Part shown: positions 27,254-35,963 of the stretch, piece by piece
How positions within the stretch are numbered: position 1 is the first letter of the stretch
Layout of the letters: every line of letters begins with the position of its first letter
Origin: an uncultured Gemmatimonadota bacterium
GTDB lineage: Bacteria; Gemmatimonadota; Gemmatimonadetes; Gemmatimonadales; Gemmatimonadaceae
Direction of reading: 5' to 3'
Assembly: GCA_902826615.1 (NCBI GenBank)
Contig: CADEFN010000003.1
Location: 455,133-519,132 of the forward strand
DNA length: 64,000 nucleotides
Notes under the pieces: generated by a model
Database searches by the model: none
What the model was told of the DNA's origin: nothing
The model's input: only the letters and a program-made list of their open reading frames with translations
Translations under genes and position numbers: made by a program

Positions 27254-29247
27254 GTGTTGCCCCCGGCGGGCACACTCCACGACGCCCGGTGGCACACATC
27301 ACAGCGTTGCGACGGCTTGTGGGCGCGTTGCTCGCTGTGACAGGAAAGGCAGACTTCGCGCGAGGGAGCCAGTGTGGTGGTGCCTGCTTCCTTGTGGCAC
27401 GACGCACATCCGAGATGCGACTCGCGATTGTGCGTTGCCTTCGCGTCAATGTGACACGACGCGCAGGTGGCGTCGGCGCGATGGTGGTTCTGATGGCAGT
27501 CAGCGCATGTCTTCAGTATACGCTCCGGCGCACCCGCGACATGGCACGATGCACACTCCAGTTTGTCATGGCGCTCGTGCGACAACTCGAGCGCTCGCTC
27601 GATGGGGGCGGCCCGGCCCGTGATGCGAAGCGTGGTGGGGACTCGGCGCGGCGCGGGGAGCTCACTCGCCCGGTGACAGGTCGTACATGTCCCCGCCCGT
27701 GCGTCCTGGGCGTGGTGACAGGCCTGACAATCGGCAGGGCCCTTGATCGTGAGGGCGCCATGGGACGCATTGGCGCTGTGACAGCTGGTACACCCCACCT
27801 TGCGATGTCGCGAATGCAGAAAGGTGGTATCGCGCGCTTGGCCAGCGACCGGTGGCCCACGCGCCGTACTGACATCAAGGGGTGCCTCATCAGGTTCTTC
27901 TGCGTGCGGCCCGCCCGCAAGCCGCCGCGTGCGTGGCGCTGGCGCCAGTGCCGTGGGCGCCTCCGGCGGCGAGGCCGCGTCCGCCGAACGCGCACGCGCG
28001 CGAGCCGGCTTGTCCCGATAGATGTCCTGGTGGCAGTCTACACACTGTGTGCTTTTGACCTTCCAGCTGTGCGGCTTGTGACAGGCGCCGCACTGGTCGA
28101 GCGTGTGGTTGCCAAGGCCGCGATGAAACGCGGTGAGTGTGTCGGCCGAGGCGTGGCACCCCGCGGTGGCACAGGACTCGAAGGCCTTCCCTGCCTTATC
28201 CTGATCGTGCGGATTGTGGCATGTGCCGCAATTGGCCTTGTGCGGGTCCTTGTCGAGATCGTGTTTGGCCAGCTTCTCCCGCATCTCGTGGCACGTGAAA
28301 CATTCCTGCCGGGCCGGCACCAGTGCCTGACGAGTCGAGTCGATGGGCACCACTTCCGAGACACTCCGTCCAAAGTCGTGACAAGTGATGCAGTGCAGCC
28401 CACTCTGATTGGCCATTGCCCCGAGCCGCACCTTGGTTTGCTCGTGACACCCAGCAGTGGTACACGACATGTCCACGGCCTTGAAGGCATGCACCTCCTT
28501 GGCGTGACAATCCACACACATGAGGTTCTTGAGCTGGCTCGAATCGGACTGAAAGTGGACACGGTGCCCCGCGGTGGCGATCACCCGTTTCCACGCCGAA
28601 TCGGCCTGCTGCTGCTCATGGCACTCGCCGCAGATGCGATTGGGCACCGGGGCGTGTGCGGGAATCTTCTCCGGGCGGTCCAGTACCCAGTAGTACAGCT
28701 CCTTCGTCGACGCGAAGATCGACTGCTGATGGCAGGCGTGGCACTCGAGCTTGTCGTGCTCCGACACCCGGAAGCGTGTGAACGCGCCTTTCATCACGTG
28801 ACAACTGGAACAGAAGTCGTTGTCGTGCATCATGAAGTCCCAGCTCCACGCCCCCACGCCGCCCGCCACACCAAGTGCGAGGACGGTACTGGCGCCTAAC
28901 GCGATTTTTGCTCCACGGGAGCGCGTCGTGAGCCAGGTCAGGATGGCCTGACGGTGTTTCCATGCCATCCACGCACCCCACATACCCACCACCGCGCCAA
29001 CTATCACGCCGCCGATCTGGATCCACTGCGGCACACTGCTGAAGAGAAACCGGAAGACGGACGCGGCACCGCCAGGCAGGGGGGCCTGATCGAAGCGAAT
29101 CGAGTCGGCTGAGGTGGGATCGTGGATACGCGCCACGTCCTGCGCGAAGAGCGGTAGACTCGTCAGGCAGGCAGCCACTGACGCCAAGGCGGCGGGCCAC
29201 CGGAATCCGGTTGCCCGCCGCCCTCCAATGCCAGCCACCCTCGGCAC
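27250..29247 (-). CDS. NapC-like inner-membrane cytochrome fused to a long multihaem domain (about 20 haems)
   Basis: A 665-residue protein starting at GTG 29247. A signal-like segment (FRWPAALASVAACLTSLPLFA) and two hydrophobic helices (about 75-95 and 112-135) are followed by a NapC/NirT-like start (DNDFCSSCHVMKGAFTRF). I count 18 CXXCH motifs plus two CX4CH motifs (CTTAGCH, CATAGCH), so about 20 haems. NapC/NirT proteins take electrons from menaquinol; they normally have four haems, so the long extension is unusual, and includes a Pro/Ala/Arg linker (about 425-475) before a second haem cluster. It sits 1 nt after the lipoprotein cytochrome gene and overlaps the porin gene. Confidence 0.88.
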   Translation of the reverse strand: MPRVAGIGGRRATGFRWPAALASVAACLTSLPLFAQDVARIHDPTSADSIRFDQAPLPGGAASVFRFLFSSVPQWIQIGGVIVGAVVGMWGAWMAWKHRQAILTWLTTRSRGAKIALGASTVLALGVAGGVGAWSWDFMMHDNDFCSSCHVMKGAFTRFRVSEHDKLECHACHQQSIFASTKELYYWVLDRPEKIPAHAPVPNRICGECHEQQQADSAWKRVIATAGHRVHFQSDSSQLKNLMCVDCHAKEVHAFKAVDMSCTTAGCHEQTKVRLGAMANQSGLHCITCHDFGRSVSEVVPIDSTRQALVPARQECFTCHEMREKLAKHDLDKDPHKANCGTCHNPHDQDKAGKAFESCATAGCHASADTLTAFHRGLGNHTLDQCGACHKPHSWKVKSTQCVDCHQDIYRDKPARARARSADAASPPEAPTALAPAPRTRRLAGGPHAEEPDEAPLDVSTARGPPVAGQARDTTFLHSRHRKVGCTSCHSANASHGALTIKGPADCQACHHAQDARAGTCTTCHRASELPAPRRVPTTLRITGRAAPIERALELSHERHDKLECASCHVAGAPERILKTCADCHQNHHRADATCASCHIDAKATHNRESHLGCASCHKEAGTTTLAPSREVCLSCHSEQRAHKPSQRCDVCHRASWSVPAGGNT

Positions 29248-29248
29248 G

Positions 29249-30760
29249 TTAGTCGTTGCCGAGTCGGCCGGGGACCTTCAGCACCAGCGAATCGTACGGC
29301 GCCAGTCGCGCGACCGGGATCGGTGACGGGACGCCATAGTCCTTCTGCACCTGCGCCAAGCTCGCGCGCAGGAGCGCCTTGATGAGGAAGGGATTGTGCA
29401 CCTCTGTCCCTGGCATCTTCGCCAGGTTGGAGTTGAAGCTCGCACCTCGCGCGGTGGTCACCTTTCCAGCGGCGAATTCCGTGGCCGCGATCTTTCCACT
29501 GGAACGCCCGGTCGCAATCTGCTGATCGAGGGCAGTGTACAAGACGCGGATGTCCTGCTCCGCCGAGACGAAGACCGAACGTGCGCTCGCCTCCGTGTGG
29601 CATCCCGACGCCGCACAACTCTTGAACGAACGGGCGGTGATGACGCAGGTCTGACTCGCGGTGGGGGCGCCATTCGCGTCGACGCAGGGGACCGCGGTAA
29701 AGCGATGGCCCGTCACGGTCACCTTGAACTGGTTGGTGGCCTTGTCGGTCACGTCGTATTTCCCGAGGTGACAGCCTGCGCAGAGTTTGGGATTCTTGTC
29801 GGAGCTGTGCGAACCCTGGGTCTCGTCAAACTGCAAACCAGGGGGCCACCACCCGGCTGAGCCGAGGATGAGCGGACCGTGGGGAGCATGCGGCGTGTCA
29901 CGCGAACCGGTGAAGTCGGGATTGCCACGCCGGTTGTGACACTTCACGCAGAGGTTGTTCTCCGGGTCACGCGAATCGACCGGATAGCGGAGCTGCTTGG
30001 GGTTACCCGAACCGTGTGGGTCGTGGCACACCACACAGGTCACACCCTGGCCTGCCGCCTGCGTGGCAAAGGCCTTGTCGGTGTAGTTCGTGTTCACACC
30101 CCAGTTGGCCAGCACGGCCTGCCCGATGTGACACCCCTGGCACGCGGCACGTGGACCACCCGGCACTTCAGGCGCCGTGGCTGTTGTGCCATTGTAGGCT
30201 CGTGTGTACGACGTGGCGTGGCGCGACTGCCGCCACTCTTCCACGAAGGGATGATGTGACCCGGTGTGGCACTCGGAGCAGCCATTGGTGACGGCGCGGC
30301 CTGTATCAGCCTTGATGGCGGGGAGCATCTGCCCCCGCGTTGGCACTCCGATATGCTGAAGCCCGGCACCGTGACACGACTCGCACTGGACATCCTGGTA
30401 TCGGACGTCCTTGGTGCTGCGCCAGCCTACCGCGGTATCGGTGGCGACGTTGCCAAGGTTGCTGACCGTATGGCACGCCTGGCAGAGACCCTGCTTGCCG
30501 GCATTGGCGTCGAGTGTAGCCCATGCCTTGGCGTGTTTGGTGTCCTTCCAGCGCGCCTGCTGCCCGACATGGCAATTGCCGCAGACGGTGAGTTTCGTGG
30601 CCTGATCATCATAGCCTACGAAATTCGCCGCGGACGCCGGTGGCGCCGCGAAATTGGGCCCGTCGCGATAGACGATTTTCTCGTCCACACAACCGGCCAC
30701 CAGCCATGCCCCGGCAAGCAACGCGGGGACACGCCACGAACTCGAACGAAAGACACGCAT
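29249..30760 (-). CDS. Nine-haem cytochrome c lipoprotein
   Basis: A 503-residue protein with a lipoprotein signal (lipobox VAG-Cys24), so it is anchored by lipid and could reach the outer membrane. It has eight CXXCH motifs (CGNCH, CQACH, CESCH, CSECH, CQGCH, CVVCH, CVKCH, CAGCH) and one CX4CH (CAASGCH), in an arrangement like cytochrome c554/OmcA-type redox proteins. The ATG at 30760 has a good ribosome site (GAGG) and the frame upstream to 31048 is non-coding. It is first in a four-gene operon with a NapC-like cytochrome, a barrel and a 16-haem cytochrome. It may be a surface terminal reductase or a periplasmic shuttle. Confidence 0.88.
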   Translation of the reverse strand: MRVFRSSSWRVPALLAGAWLVAGCVDEKIVYRDGPNFAAPPASAANFVGYDDQATKLTVCGNCHVGQQARWKDTKHAKAWATLDANAGKQGLCQACHTVSNLGNVATDTAVGWRSTKDVRYQDVQCESCHGAGLQHIGVPTRGQMLPAIKADTGRAVTNGCSECHTGSHHPFVEEWRQSRHATSYTRAYNGTTATAPEVPGGPRAACQGCHIGQAVLANWGVNTNYTDKAFATQAAGQGVTCVVCHDPHGSGNPKQLRYPVDSRDPENNLCVKCHNRRGNPDFTGSRDTPHAPHGPLILGSAGWWPPGLQFDETQGSHSSDKNPKLCAGCHLGKYDVTDKATNQFKVTVTGHRFTAVPCVDANGAPTASQTCVITARSFKSCAASGCHTEASARSVFVSAEQDIRVLYTALDQQIATGRSSGKIAATEFAAGKVTTARGASFNSNLAKMPGTEVHNPFLIKALLRASLAQVQKDYGVPSPIPVARLAPYDSLVLKVPGRLGND

Positions 30761-30838
30761 CGAACACACCTCTGTGAGAGAACAGGTGCCTGCGATACGT
30801 GCAAGGAACTGACGGAGGGGGCCCACCACCTGGTGGCA

Positions 30839-30853
30839 TCGTGCCTGGCACGA
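30839..30853. promoter_or_regulatory. Palindrome between ccmH and the cytochrome operon
   Basis: TCGTGCC and GGCACGA flank one central T, a 7-bp-arm palindrome in the 149 nt before the lipoprotein cytochrome gene. A second 5-bp symmetry (CCACC-T-GGTGG, 30825-30835) is adjacent. This is operator-like, with no known regulator. Confidence 0.4.
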
Positions 30854-30909
30854 CGGACTACATTCGCGAAGATAGGTGACGCGCGCGAAAAGGAAACTCG
30901 GGGGTTCCC

Positions 30910-31326
30910 TTACACTTGCTCGGCTGGTGTATCCGTGTGGCGACGCACGTAGCGCCACACGAACCATCCACCGCCCATAACGAGGGCCGCAGGCAGCAGG
31001 TACACCAGCAGGTTGAACCCTTCGGGCTTGGGCGCCAGCAGCACCCATTCGCCGTACTTGTCGATGAAATAGGCACGCACCTGCTCGGGACTCTTTCCCG
31101 ACGCAAGCTGTTCGCGCACGAGCCCTTTCATCTCCTGGGCAAGTTCGGATGGCGAGTCGGCAATGGACAAACCCTGACAGACTGGACAGCGCAACTCCGA
31201 CGCCACCTCGCGCGTGCGGCGGTCGAGCACGGTGTCAACAGCCACCGTTGCACCGGTGACCGATTGTCCCATTGCACTGGTCGTCACCATGACCGCAGTC
31301 ATGACCACAAGTACAAATCGCCTCAC
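30910..31326 (-). CDS. ccmH: Cytochrome c maturation thioredoxin-like protein CcmH
   Basis: A 138-residue membrane-anchored protein with signal segment, the CcmH motif LRCPVCQ (about 46-52) and one C-terminal helix (LLVYLLPAALVMGGGWFVW). CcmH helps reduce the apocytochrome CXXCH thiols before haem attachment. The TPR domain (CcmI part) that is fused in E. coli CcmH is absent here. The GTG start overlaps the ccmG stop (GTGA). It is the last gene of the ccm operon. Confidence 0.92.
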   Translation of the reverse strand: MRRFVLVVMTAVMVTTSAMGQSVTGATVAVDTVLDRRTREVASELRCPVCQGLSIADSPSELAQEMKGLVREQLASGKSPEQVRAYFIDKYGEWVLLAPKPEGFNLLVYLLPAALVMGGGWFVWRYVRRHTDTPAEQV

Positions 31327-31913
31327 GAGGACGGCGCCGCGATCAGCGAGTCGAGCTTCTGGATCATGATGGCCTCCGTCAGCGCGCCGATGTGCTTGTA
31401 GGCCACCACACCATTCTTCGCAATAAAGAAGGTCTCGGGCGCACCATAAATGCCGTAGTCGATAGAGGTGCGTGTGCGGGGATCGTTGACAGATGGGTAC
31501 GACTGGCCACCCATCTCCTGAATCCAGCGCAGGGCCGTCGACGGCTGATCGTTGTACAGCACACCGAAGAACTTCACGCCCTTGGTGGCATACTCCGACG
31601 CGACATTGGTGAGTGCCTGGTGTTCACGACGGCACTCGAGACACCAGGAGCCCCAGAAGTTGAGCACCACCACCTGCCCGCGCATTTCGGAGAGACGCAC
31701 CGTATCTCCGACCATACGTTCCTGTCCCGGCTCTCCCTGAGCAAAGACCTCGAGCGCAAAGTCGGGCGCCATCTTGCCGGGGAGCGGAGAGGTGATCTCT
31801 CCGGGATCCCGTGTCATGCCGAATGCGAGCAGGGCGATGATGGGAAGGGCCACCGCGCCCGCAATACTCGCGCGTCGCCAGTTGAGTCCGGTCGCTGGAA
31901 TCGCGTCGTCCAT
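31323..31913 (-). CDS. ccmG: Thiol:disulfide oxidoreductase CcmG/DsbE
   Basis: A 196-residue protein with an N-terminal membrane anchor (about 14-32) and a periplasmic thioredoxin fold; the redox motif is WCLEC. It keeps the thiols of apocytochromes reduced for the haem lyase. The start at 31913 (ATG) shares one base with the TGA of ccmF, so the long upstream frame is ruled out. WCLEC differs from the commoner WCxxC variants only in its middle residues. Confidence 0.9.
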   Translation of the reverse strand: MDDAIPATGLNWRRASIAGAVALPIIALLAFGMTRDPGEITSPLPGKMAPDFALEVFAQGEPGQERMVGDTVRLSEMRGQVVVLNFWGSWCLECRREHQALTNVASEYATKGVKFFGVLYNDQPSTALRWIQEMGGQSYPSVNDPRTRTSIDYGIYGAPETFFIAKNGVVAYKHIGALTEAIMIQKLDSLIAAPSS

Positions 31914-33940
31914 CAGCTTGCCGTCACTGGAGTAGTAGCCCCGGGAGCCCGCTCCGCACTCTCGGCGCGCGCTGCCGCACGCACGCGCGCCGCACCCGGC
32001 ACGGGCAACATGGAGATGAGCGCGCCACAACAGATGATCATCCCTCCCAGCCAGATCCACGGCACCAGAGGTTCGACAATCACACGCAGCGTGGCATTGG
32101 ATCCATCCTGCTGGAAGGCCTGCAGATTCACATAGATGTCACCGGTGGGGCGGCTGCGGACGGCTGGTGTCGGCACCGGCTGCTGCGACGTCGGATAGAA
32201 GTTCATCCGCGGGTCGAGGGTCGCAATCTCACGACCGTTCTTGAGCAGGGTGAGGGTGGTGCCGATCACCGCGCGCTGCGGCTCCTCGCGGCCCCACACC
32301 TCATCGAGGCGGACCGCCATGTTCTCCCCGATCTTGAGAGACTCCCCTTTCTTGATCGTGCCTTCGTATTCGGTCTTGAAGGTTGACGCCGCCGTGATCG
32401 CCGCGGCTACCGCCACCACGCCGAGGTGCGCGACATAACCGCCGTAGCGACGCCGGTTGGCATTCACCAGCTCCGAGAGGGCCAGCGGCGCTGACTCACC
32501 ACGTTGCTGCATACGCAACCGGGCCCCTTCGACAAACTCGCCGACGTTTGCCACCAGGGCAAAGGCGGCAAACATGAAGGCCAGCAGGGCGAACACGTCG
32601 CGGGTGCCCGCGAACAACGCCACAAGCAGCGCCACACCGGAGCCAATGGCGGGTGGCAGCAATTTGCGCCGGATCGTGGCTCGGTCGGCTGCCTTCCACG
32701 GGAGCGCCGGCCCGACACCCATCAAAAAGAGCAGTGCCACACAAATGGGCACTGTCATCCGGTTGAAGAAGGGCTCACCCACACTCACCTTCACCCCGCG
32801 CACTGCCTCGGCCACCAGGGGAAAGAGTGTCCCGACCAGCACGGTAAACGTGAATGCCGTGAGGAAGAGATTGTTGAGCAGGAAGACACTGCCGCGAGAC
32901 GCGGTCCCTTCCAGCTGTCCGTCGCTGGTGAGCTTCTCGCTGTTGCCTGCGACCAGCACAAAGGAGAGCAGCAGCACAATCGCGATCGCCACCAGGAAGT
33001 AGTACCCGATGTTGCCCTCGGTGAAGGCATGTACCGAGGTAAGCACACCTGACCGCGTGAGGAAGGTGCCGAGGATGGTCAGCACGAAGGTCGCGACAAT
33101 CAGATTGAGGTTCCACAACTTGAGCAGCCCGCGTCGTTCCTGGACCATGACGGAGTGCAGGAAGGCCGTCGCGGTGAGCCATGGCATGAAGGACGCATTT
33201 TCTACCGGGTCCCACGCCCAGTAGCCGCCCCAGCCCAGCACCTCATACGACCACCACATGCCGGCAATGATCGCCGCCGTGAGAAAGGCCCAGGCACCTA
33301 ACAGCCAGCGGCGAGACAACCGGATCCACCCGGTGTCGCCCACTTCTCCGGCCGCCATGGCGCCCATGGCAAAGGCGAAGGGCACCGTCATGCCGACGTA
33401 GCCGAGATAGAGCAGCGGCGGATGGATCCCCATCAGCCAGTGGTTCTGCAGCAGCGGGTTGGGGCCCGGGCCATCCAGCGGCACGGGCGACACGAGGCCA
33501 AAGGGATGCGCCGGCCCCACCAGGAGGATCTGGAAGAAGATGCCAACACCGAGGAGTGTTGCCGTGGTGTACGGGATGAGCTTCCCTCCGCGATCCCGGT
33601 TCCAGAAGACCACCAACGCCGTGAGAAGCGAGAGCACCCATCCCCAGAACAGGATCGAACCTTCGAGTGCGCCCCACAACGAGATCACCGTGTAGTACAG
33701 CGGTGTCGCGCGGCTGCCGACCTGGGCCACGTAATCGATACTGAAGTCGTGCGACACCAGCCCGAAGATCATGGCAAAGGTGGCGGCCGTCACGAGCGCA
33801 AACTGCAGGTAGGTCGCGCTGTAACCTGCCTCCACCCACTCGGCACGCTGGCGCCTGGCCCCGAAGGTGACAAGCAGCAGTCCCACTACGGTGACGCCTA
33901 ACGCCACAATCAGGGCGTTGGCGCCGATCAGCCTGGTCAC
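31913..33940 (-). CDS. ccmF: Haem lyase subunit CcmF
   Basis: A 675-residue polytopic membrane protein with about 15 helices and the tryptophan-rich WWD haem-binding domain (WWSYEVLGWGGYWAWDPVEN, about 230-249). CcmF takes haem from CcmE and joins it to apocytochromes together with CcmH. The GTG start overlaps the ccmE stop. It may also be relevant to the CX4CH sites in the nearby cytochromes. Confidence 0.95.
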   Translation of the reverse strand: MTRLIGANALIVALGVTVVGLLLVTFGARRQRAEWVEAGYSATYLQFALVTAATFAMIFGLVSHDFSIDYVAQVGSRATPLYYTVISLWGALEGSILFWGWVLSLLTALVVFWNRDRGGKLIPYTTATLLGVGIFFQILLVGPAHPFGLVSPVPLDGPGPNPLLQNHWLMGIHPPLLYLGYVGMTVPFAFAMGAMAAGEVGDTGWIRLSRRWLLGAWAFLTAAIIAGMWWSYEVLGWGGYWAWDPVENASFMPWLTATAFLHSVMVQERRGLLKLWNLNLIVATFVLTILGTFLTRSGVLTSVHAFTEGNIGYYFLVAIAIVLLLSFVLVAGNSEKLTSDGQLEGTASRGSVFLLNNLFLTAFTFTVLVGTLFPLVAEAVRGVKVSVGEPFFNRMTVPICVALLFLMGVGPALPWKAADRATIRRKLLPPAIGSGVALLVALFAGTRDVFALLAFMFAAFALVANVGEFVEGARLRMQQRGESAPLALSELVNANRRRYGGYVAHLGVVAVAAAITAASTFKTEYEGTIKKGESLKIGENMAVRLDEVWGREEPQRAVIGTTLTLLKNGREIATLDPRMNFYPTSQQPVPTPAVRSRPTGDIYVNLQAFQQDGSNATLRVIVEPLVPWIWLGGMIICCGALISMLPVPGAARVRAAARAESAERAPGATTPVTAS

Positions 33941-34404
33941 GAGCTTACACCCTTGATGAGTGACTTGTACATCTCCTGCGGCATCTGCCCGTCCTTGGGT
34001 GCCCGGTACTCTTCGGAGTGTTTGATCATCAGGTTCTTCGACTCGAAGACCGATTGCCCGTTGGCGGCGCGGACATACTTCCCTTCCACGACGACACCCA
34101 TCCCGTCGCGGAACATCTGCGGCGGCGCGCCCTTGGAGTGCACCACCACTTCGTGGGTCCCCTCACGGACGCGGAATTTGAGGTCGAGCGCATTGGCATC
34201 CCACTGCACCGAACCCGGCGCCACCTGGCCGCCAAGCCGTACCGCGCGGTCATACACCCCCTCCCCGCGCGCCACCAGCTCGGCCGGCGTGAGAAAGTAG
34301 ACCACGTTGCTCTCCAGACCACCAAACATCATGTAGCCAAAGGCGGCGGCCACAATGACCCCCGCAATGGTCAGGGTGGCTGCCTTGCGGCTGGTGCTGC
34401 TCAT
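33937..34404 (-). CDS. ccmE: Haem chaperone CcmE
   Basis: A 155-residue protein with an N-terminal membrane anchor and an OB-fold. The covalent haem-binding His lies in IKHSEEY, matching the canonical HxxxY motif. CcmE receives haem from CcmC/CcmD and carries it to CcmF. It overlaps ccmD at the ATG by 4 nt. Confidence 0.94.
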   Translation of the reverse strand: MSSTSRKAATLTIAGVIVAAAFGYMMFGGLESNVVYFLTPAELVARGEGVYDRAVRLGGQVAPGSVQWDANALDLKFRVREGTHEVVVHSKGAPPQMFRDGMGVVVEGKYVRAANGQSVFESKNLMIKHSEEYRAPKDGQMPQEMYKSLIKGVSS

Positions 34405-34550
34405 GTGCGGCCTCCAAAGGTCTGCTGCGCTTCACGGAGTCGCGCGTCGGCAACCCGGCGCGCTCGATACAGGTGCACGGCGTACCCGATCACACACACC
34501 CAAGTGACCGCGAACGCGGCAATGATGAACGTATTGTTCTGCTCAGACAC
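34401..34550 (-). CDS. ccmD: Small membrane protein CcmD
   Basis: A 49-residue protein with one transmembrane helix (about 8-26) and a basic C-terminal tail (YRARRVADARLREAQQ), the usual CcmD plan. The GTG at 34550 overlaps the end of ccmC by 8 nt and has a ribosome site GGGGAGGGG inside ccmC. CcmD aids release of holo-CcmE from CcmC. Identified by position and topology. Confidence 0.85.
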   Translation of the reverse strand: MSEQNNTFIIAAFAVTWVCVIGYAVHLYRARRVADARLREAQQTFGGRT

Positions 34551-35274
34551 GATTCCCCTCCCCGCGCAAGGCTGCGTGATCGGCCAGTTCATCGGCCGTG
34601 TATTCCGTCACCGCCGTGCGGTACCGGTGGACGATGGCAAAGGCCATCAGGAGCATCACCGCCACCGCGTTCACACGCAGGGGCCAGGTGTAACTCGAAT
34701 CGAGGGTCATCGGGCTCGACTGCAGCTGGTGCAAGGTCCGCCACCAGCGCACCGACATGTAGACGATCGGCACATTGAGCGCCCCCAGCAGCCCGACCAC
34801 GGCACTCCACTGCGCGCGGCGCTCGAAGTCGTCGACAAACGAACGGAGGATGAGATACGCGACGAACATGAAAAACAGCACGGCCGTCGACGTGAGTCGT
34901 GGCTCCCAGGTCCACCACACCCCCCACGTCGGCTTGCCCCAGATCATGCCTAACGCCAGTGTCAGTCCGGTGAGCAGTGCTCCCACCTCGGCCGCCGATG
35001 CTGCCAGCAGATCATCCGCGGGACGCCCCTTCCAGAGGTACCGCAGACTGGCCAGCGCCACCACCAGAAAGGCGAGCATGGCGTTCCAGGCAGCGGGCAC
35101 GTGCACGTACATGATCTTCTGCAGGTGGCCCATGTCCCGGTCCGGCGGACTGCTGATCACGCCATACACCTGTGCCGCCACCAGCACCACGATGCCCAGC
35201 ACACCGATCCAGGGTGTGGGGTCTCTCGGTGCCGTGACGCGGGCTGCCACCAAACGATCGACAGATACTCCCAT
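34543..35274 (-). CDS. ccmC: Haem handling protein CcmC
   Basis: A 243-residue six-helix membrane protein with the tryptophan-rich WWD-type segment WGVWWTWEPRLTS (usual form WG-x2-W-x-WD-xRLTS, here with Glu for the Asp). It joins haem to CcmE in the periplasm. The start at 35274 lies 2 nt after the ccmB stop; the longer frame to 35358 is inside ccmB. A GCCTAACG word (34948-34955) encodes Leu-Gly. Confidence 0.92.
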   Translation of the reverse strand: MGVSVDRLVAARVTAPRDPTPWIGVLGIVVLVAAQVYGVISSPPDRDMGHLQKIMYVHVPAAWNAMLAFLVVALASLRYLWKGRPADDLLAASAAEVGALLTGLTLALGMIWGKPTWGVWWTWEPRLTSTAVLFFMFVAYLILRSFVDDFERRAQWSAVVGLLGALNVPIVYMSVRWWRTLHQLQSSPMTLDSSYTWPLRVNAVAVMLLMAFAIVHRYRTAVTEYTADELADHAALRGEGNRV

Positions 35275-35276
35275 GC

Positions 35277-35963
35277 TCACACCTCGATGACGTATTCGAA
35301 AGCCGCAACGGCGGCCGCGAGGAACGTGATGTCGAATGCGATCAGCATCCGGATCCACGCCCCTGCCTCCTGCATCACATCACCAGCCAGCAGCGAACTC
35401 GACGCCTCCACCGCCCCCAGCAGCACCGGGATCATCATGGGAAACAGAAGCAGCGGAAGCAACACCTCCCGCGAACGGCTCCGGCTCGACATGGCCGCAT
35501 AAAACGTCCCCAGTGTCACAAACCCCACCGTCCCGAGAACGGTAACGCTGATCTGGGCCATCCATCCATCAGCAATGGATACATGAAACAGCACCAGCGC
35601 GACCGGAATGACGATGAGTTCTACCAGGAATACAAAGGCGAGGTTCGCCAGCAACTTTCCCGCAAACACCGCCCAACGCGCACCAGGATAGAGGAGCAGC
35701 GGTTCAAGCGCCCCCCCATCCAGTTCCAGCTGATACGACCGATTGAAAGCCAGGACGCCGCTGAAGAGAATCGCCAGCCAGATGGCTCCGGCCGCAGCTT
35801 CGCGCAGCGCCTCGGCGTCGGGGCCGAGCGCGAAGCCGAACAGCATCAATACCAGAACGCCCAGGAAGGTCACCGCGTTCAGCCCGGCACGAGAGCGCCG
35901 TTCGGACGTCAGGTCCTTGAGCGCCACCGCTCGCACACGGCGCCACTCCTCCTTCCAGCTCAT
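35277..35963 (-). CDS. ccmB: ABC permease CcmB
   Basis: A 228-residue protein with six membrane helices, the permease of the CcmABCDE haem-release complex. With CcmA it uses ATP to free holo-CcmE from CcmC. Its ATG overlaps the ccmA stop. No unusual residues seen. Confidence 0.92.
   Translation of the reverse strand: MSWKEEWRRVRAVALKDLTSERRSRAGLNAVTFLGVLVLMLFGFALGPDAEALREAAAGAIWLAILFSGVLAFNRSYQLELDGGALEPLLLYPGARWAVFAGKLLANLAFVFLVELIVIPVALVLFHVSIADGWMAQISVTVLGTVGFVTLGTFYAAMSSRSRSREVLLPLLLFPMMIPVLLGAVEASSSLLAGDVMQEAGAWIRMLIAFDITFLAAAVAAFEYVIEV

Noticed and set aside
27289-28899. 536-residue open frame opposite the NapC-like cytochrome
   Set aside because: Antisense shadow of a gene with 20 haem motifs; its composition is of no known family.
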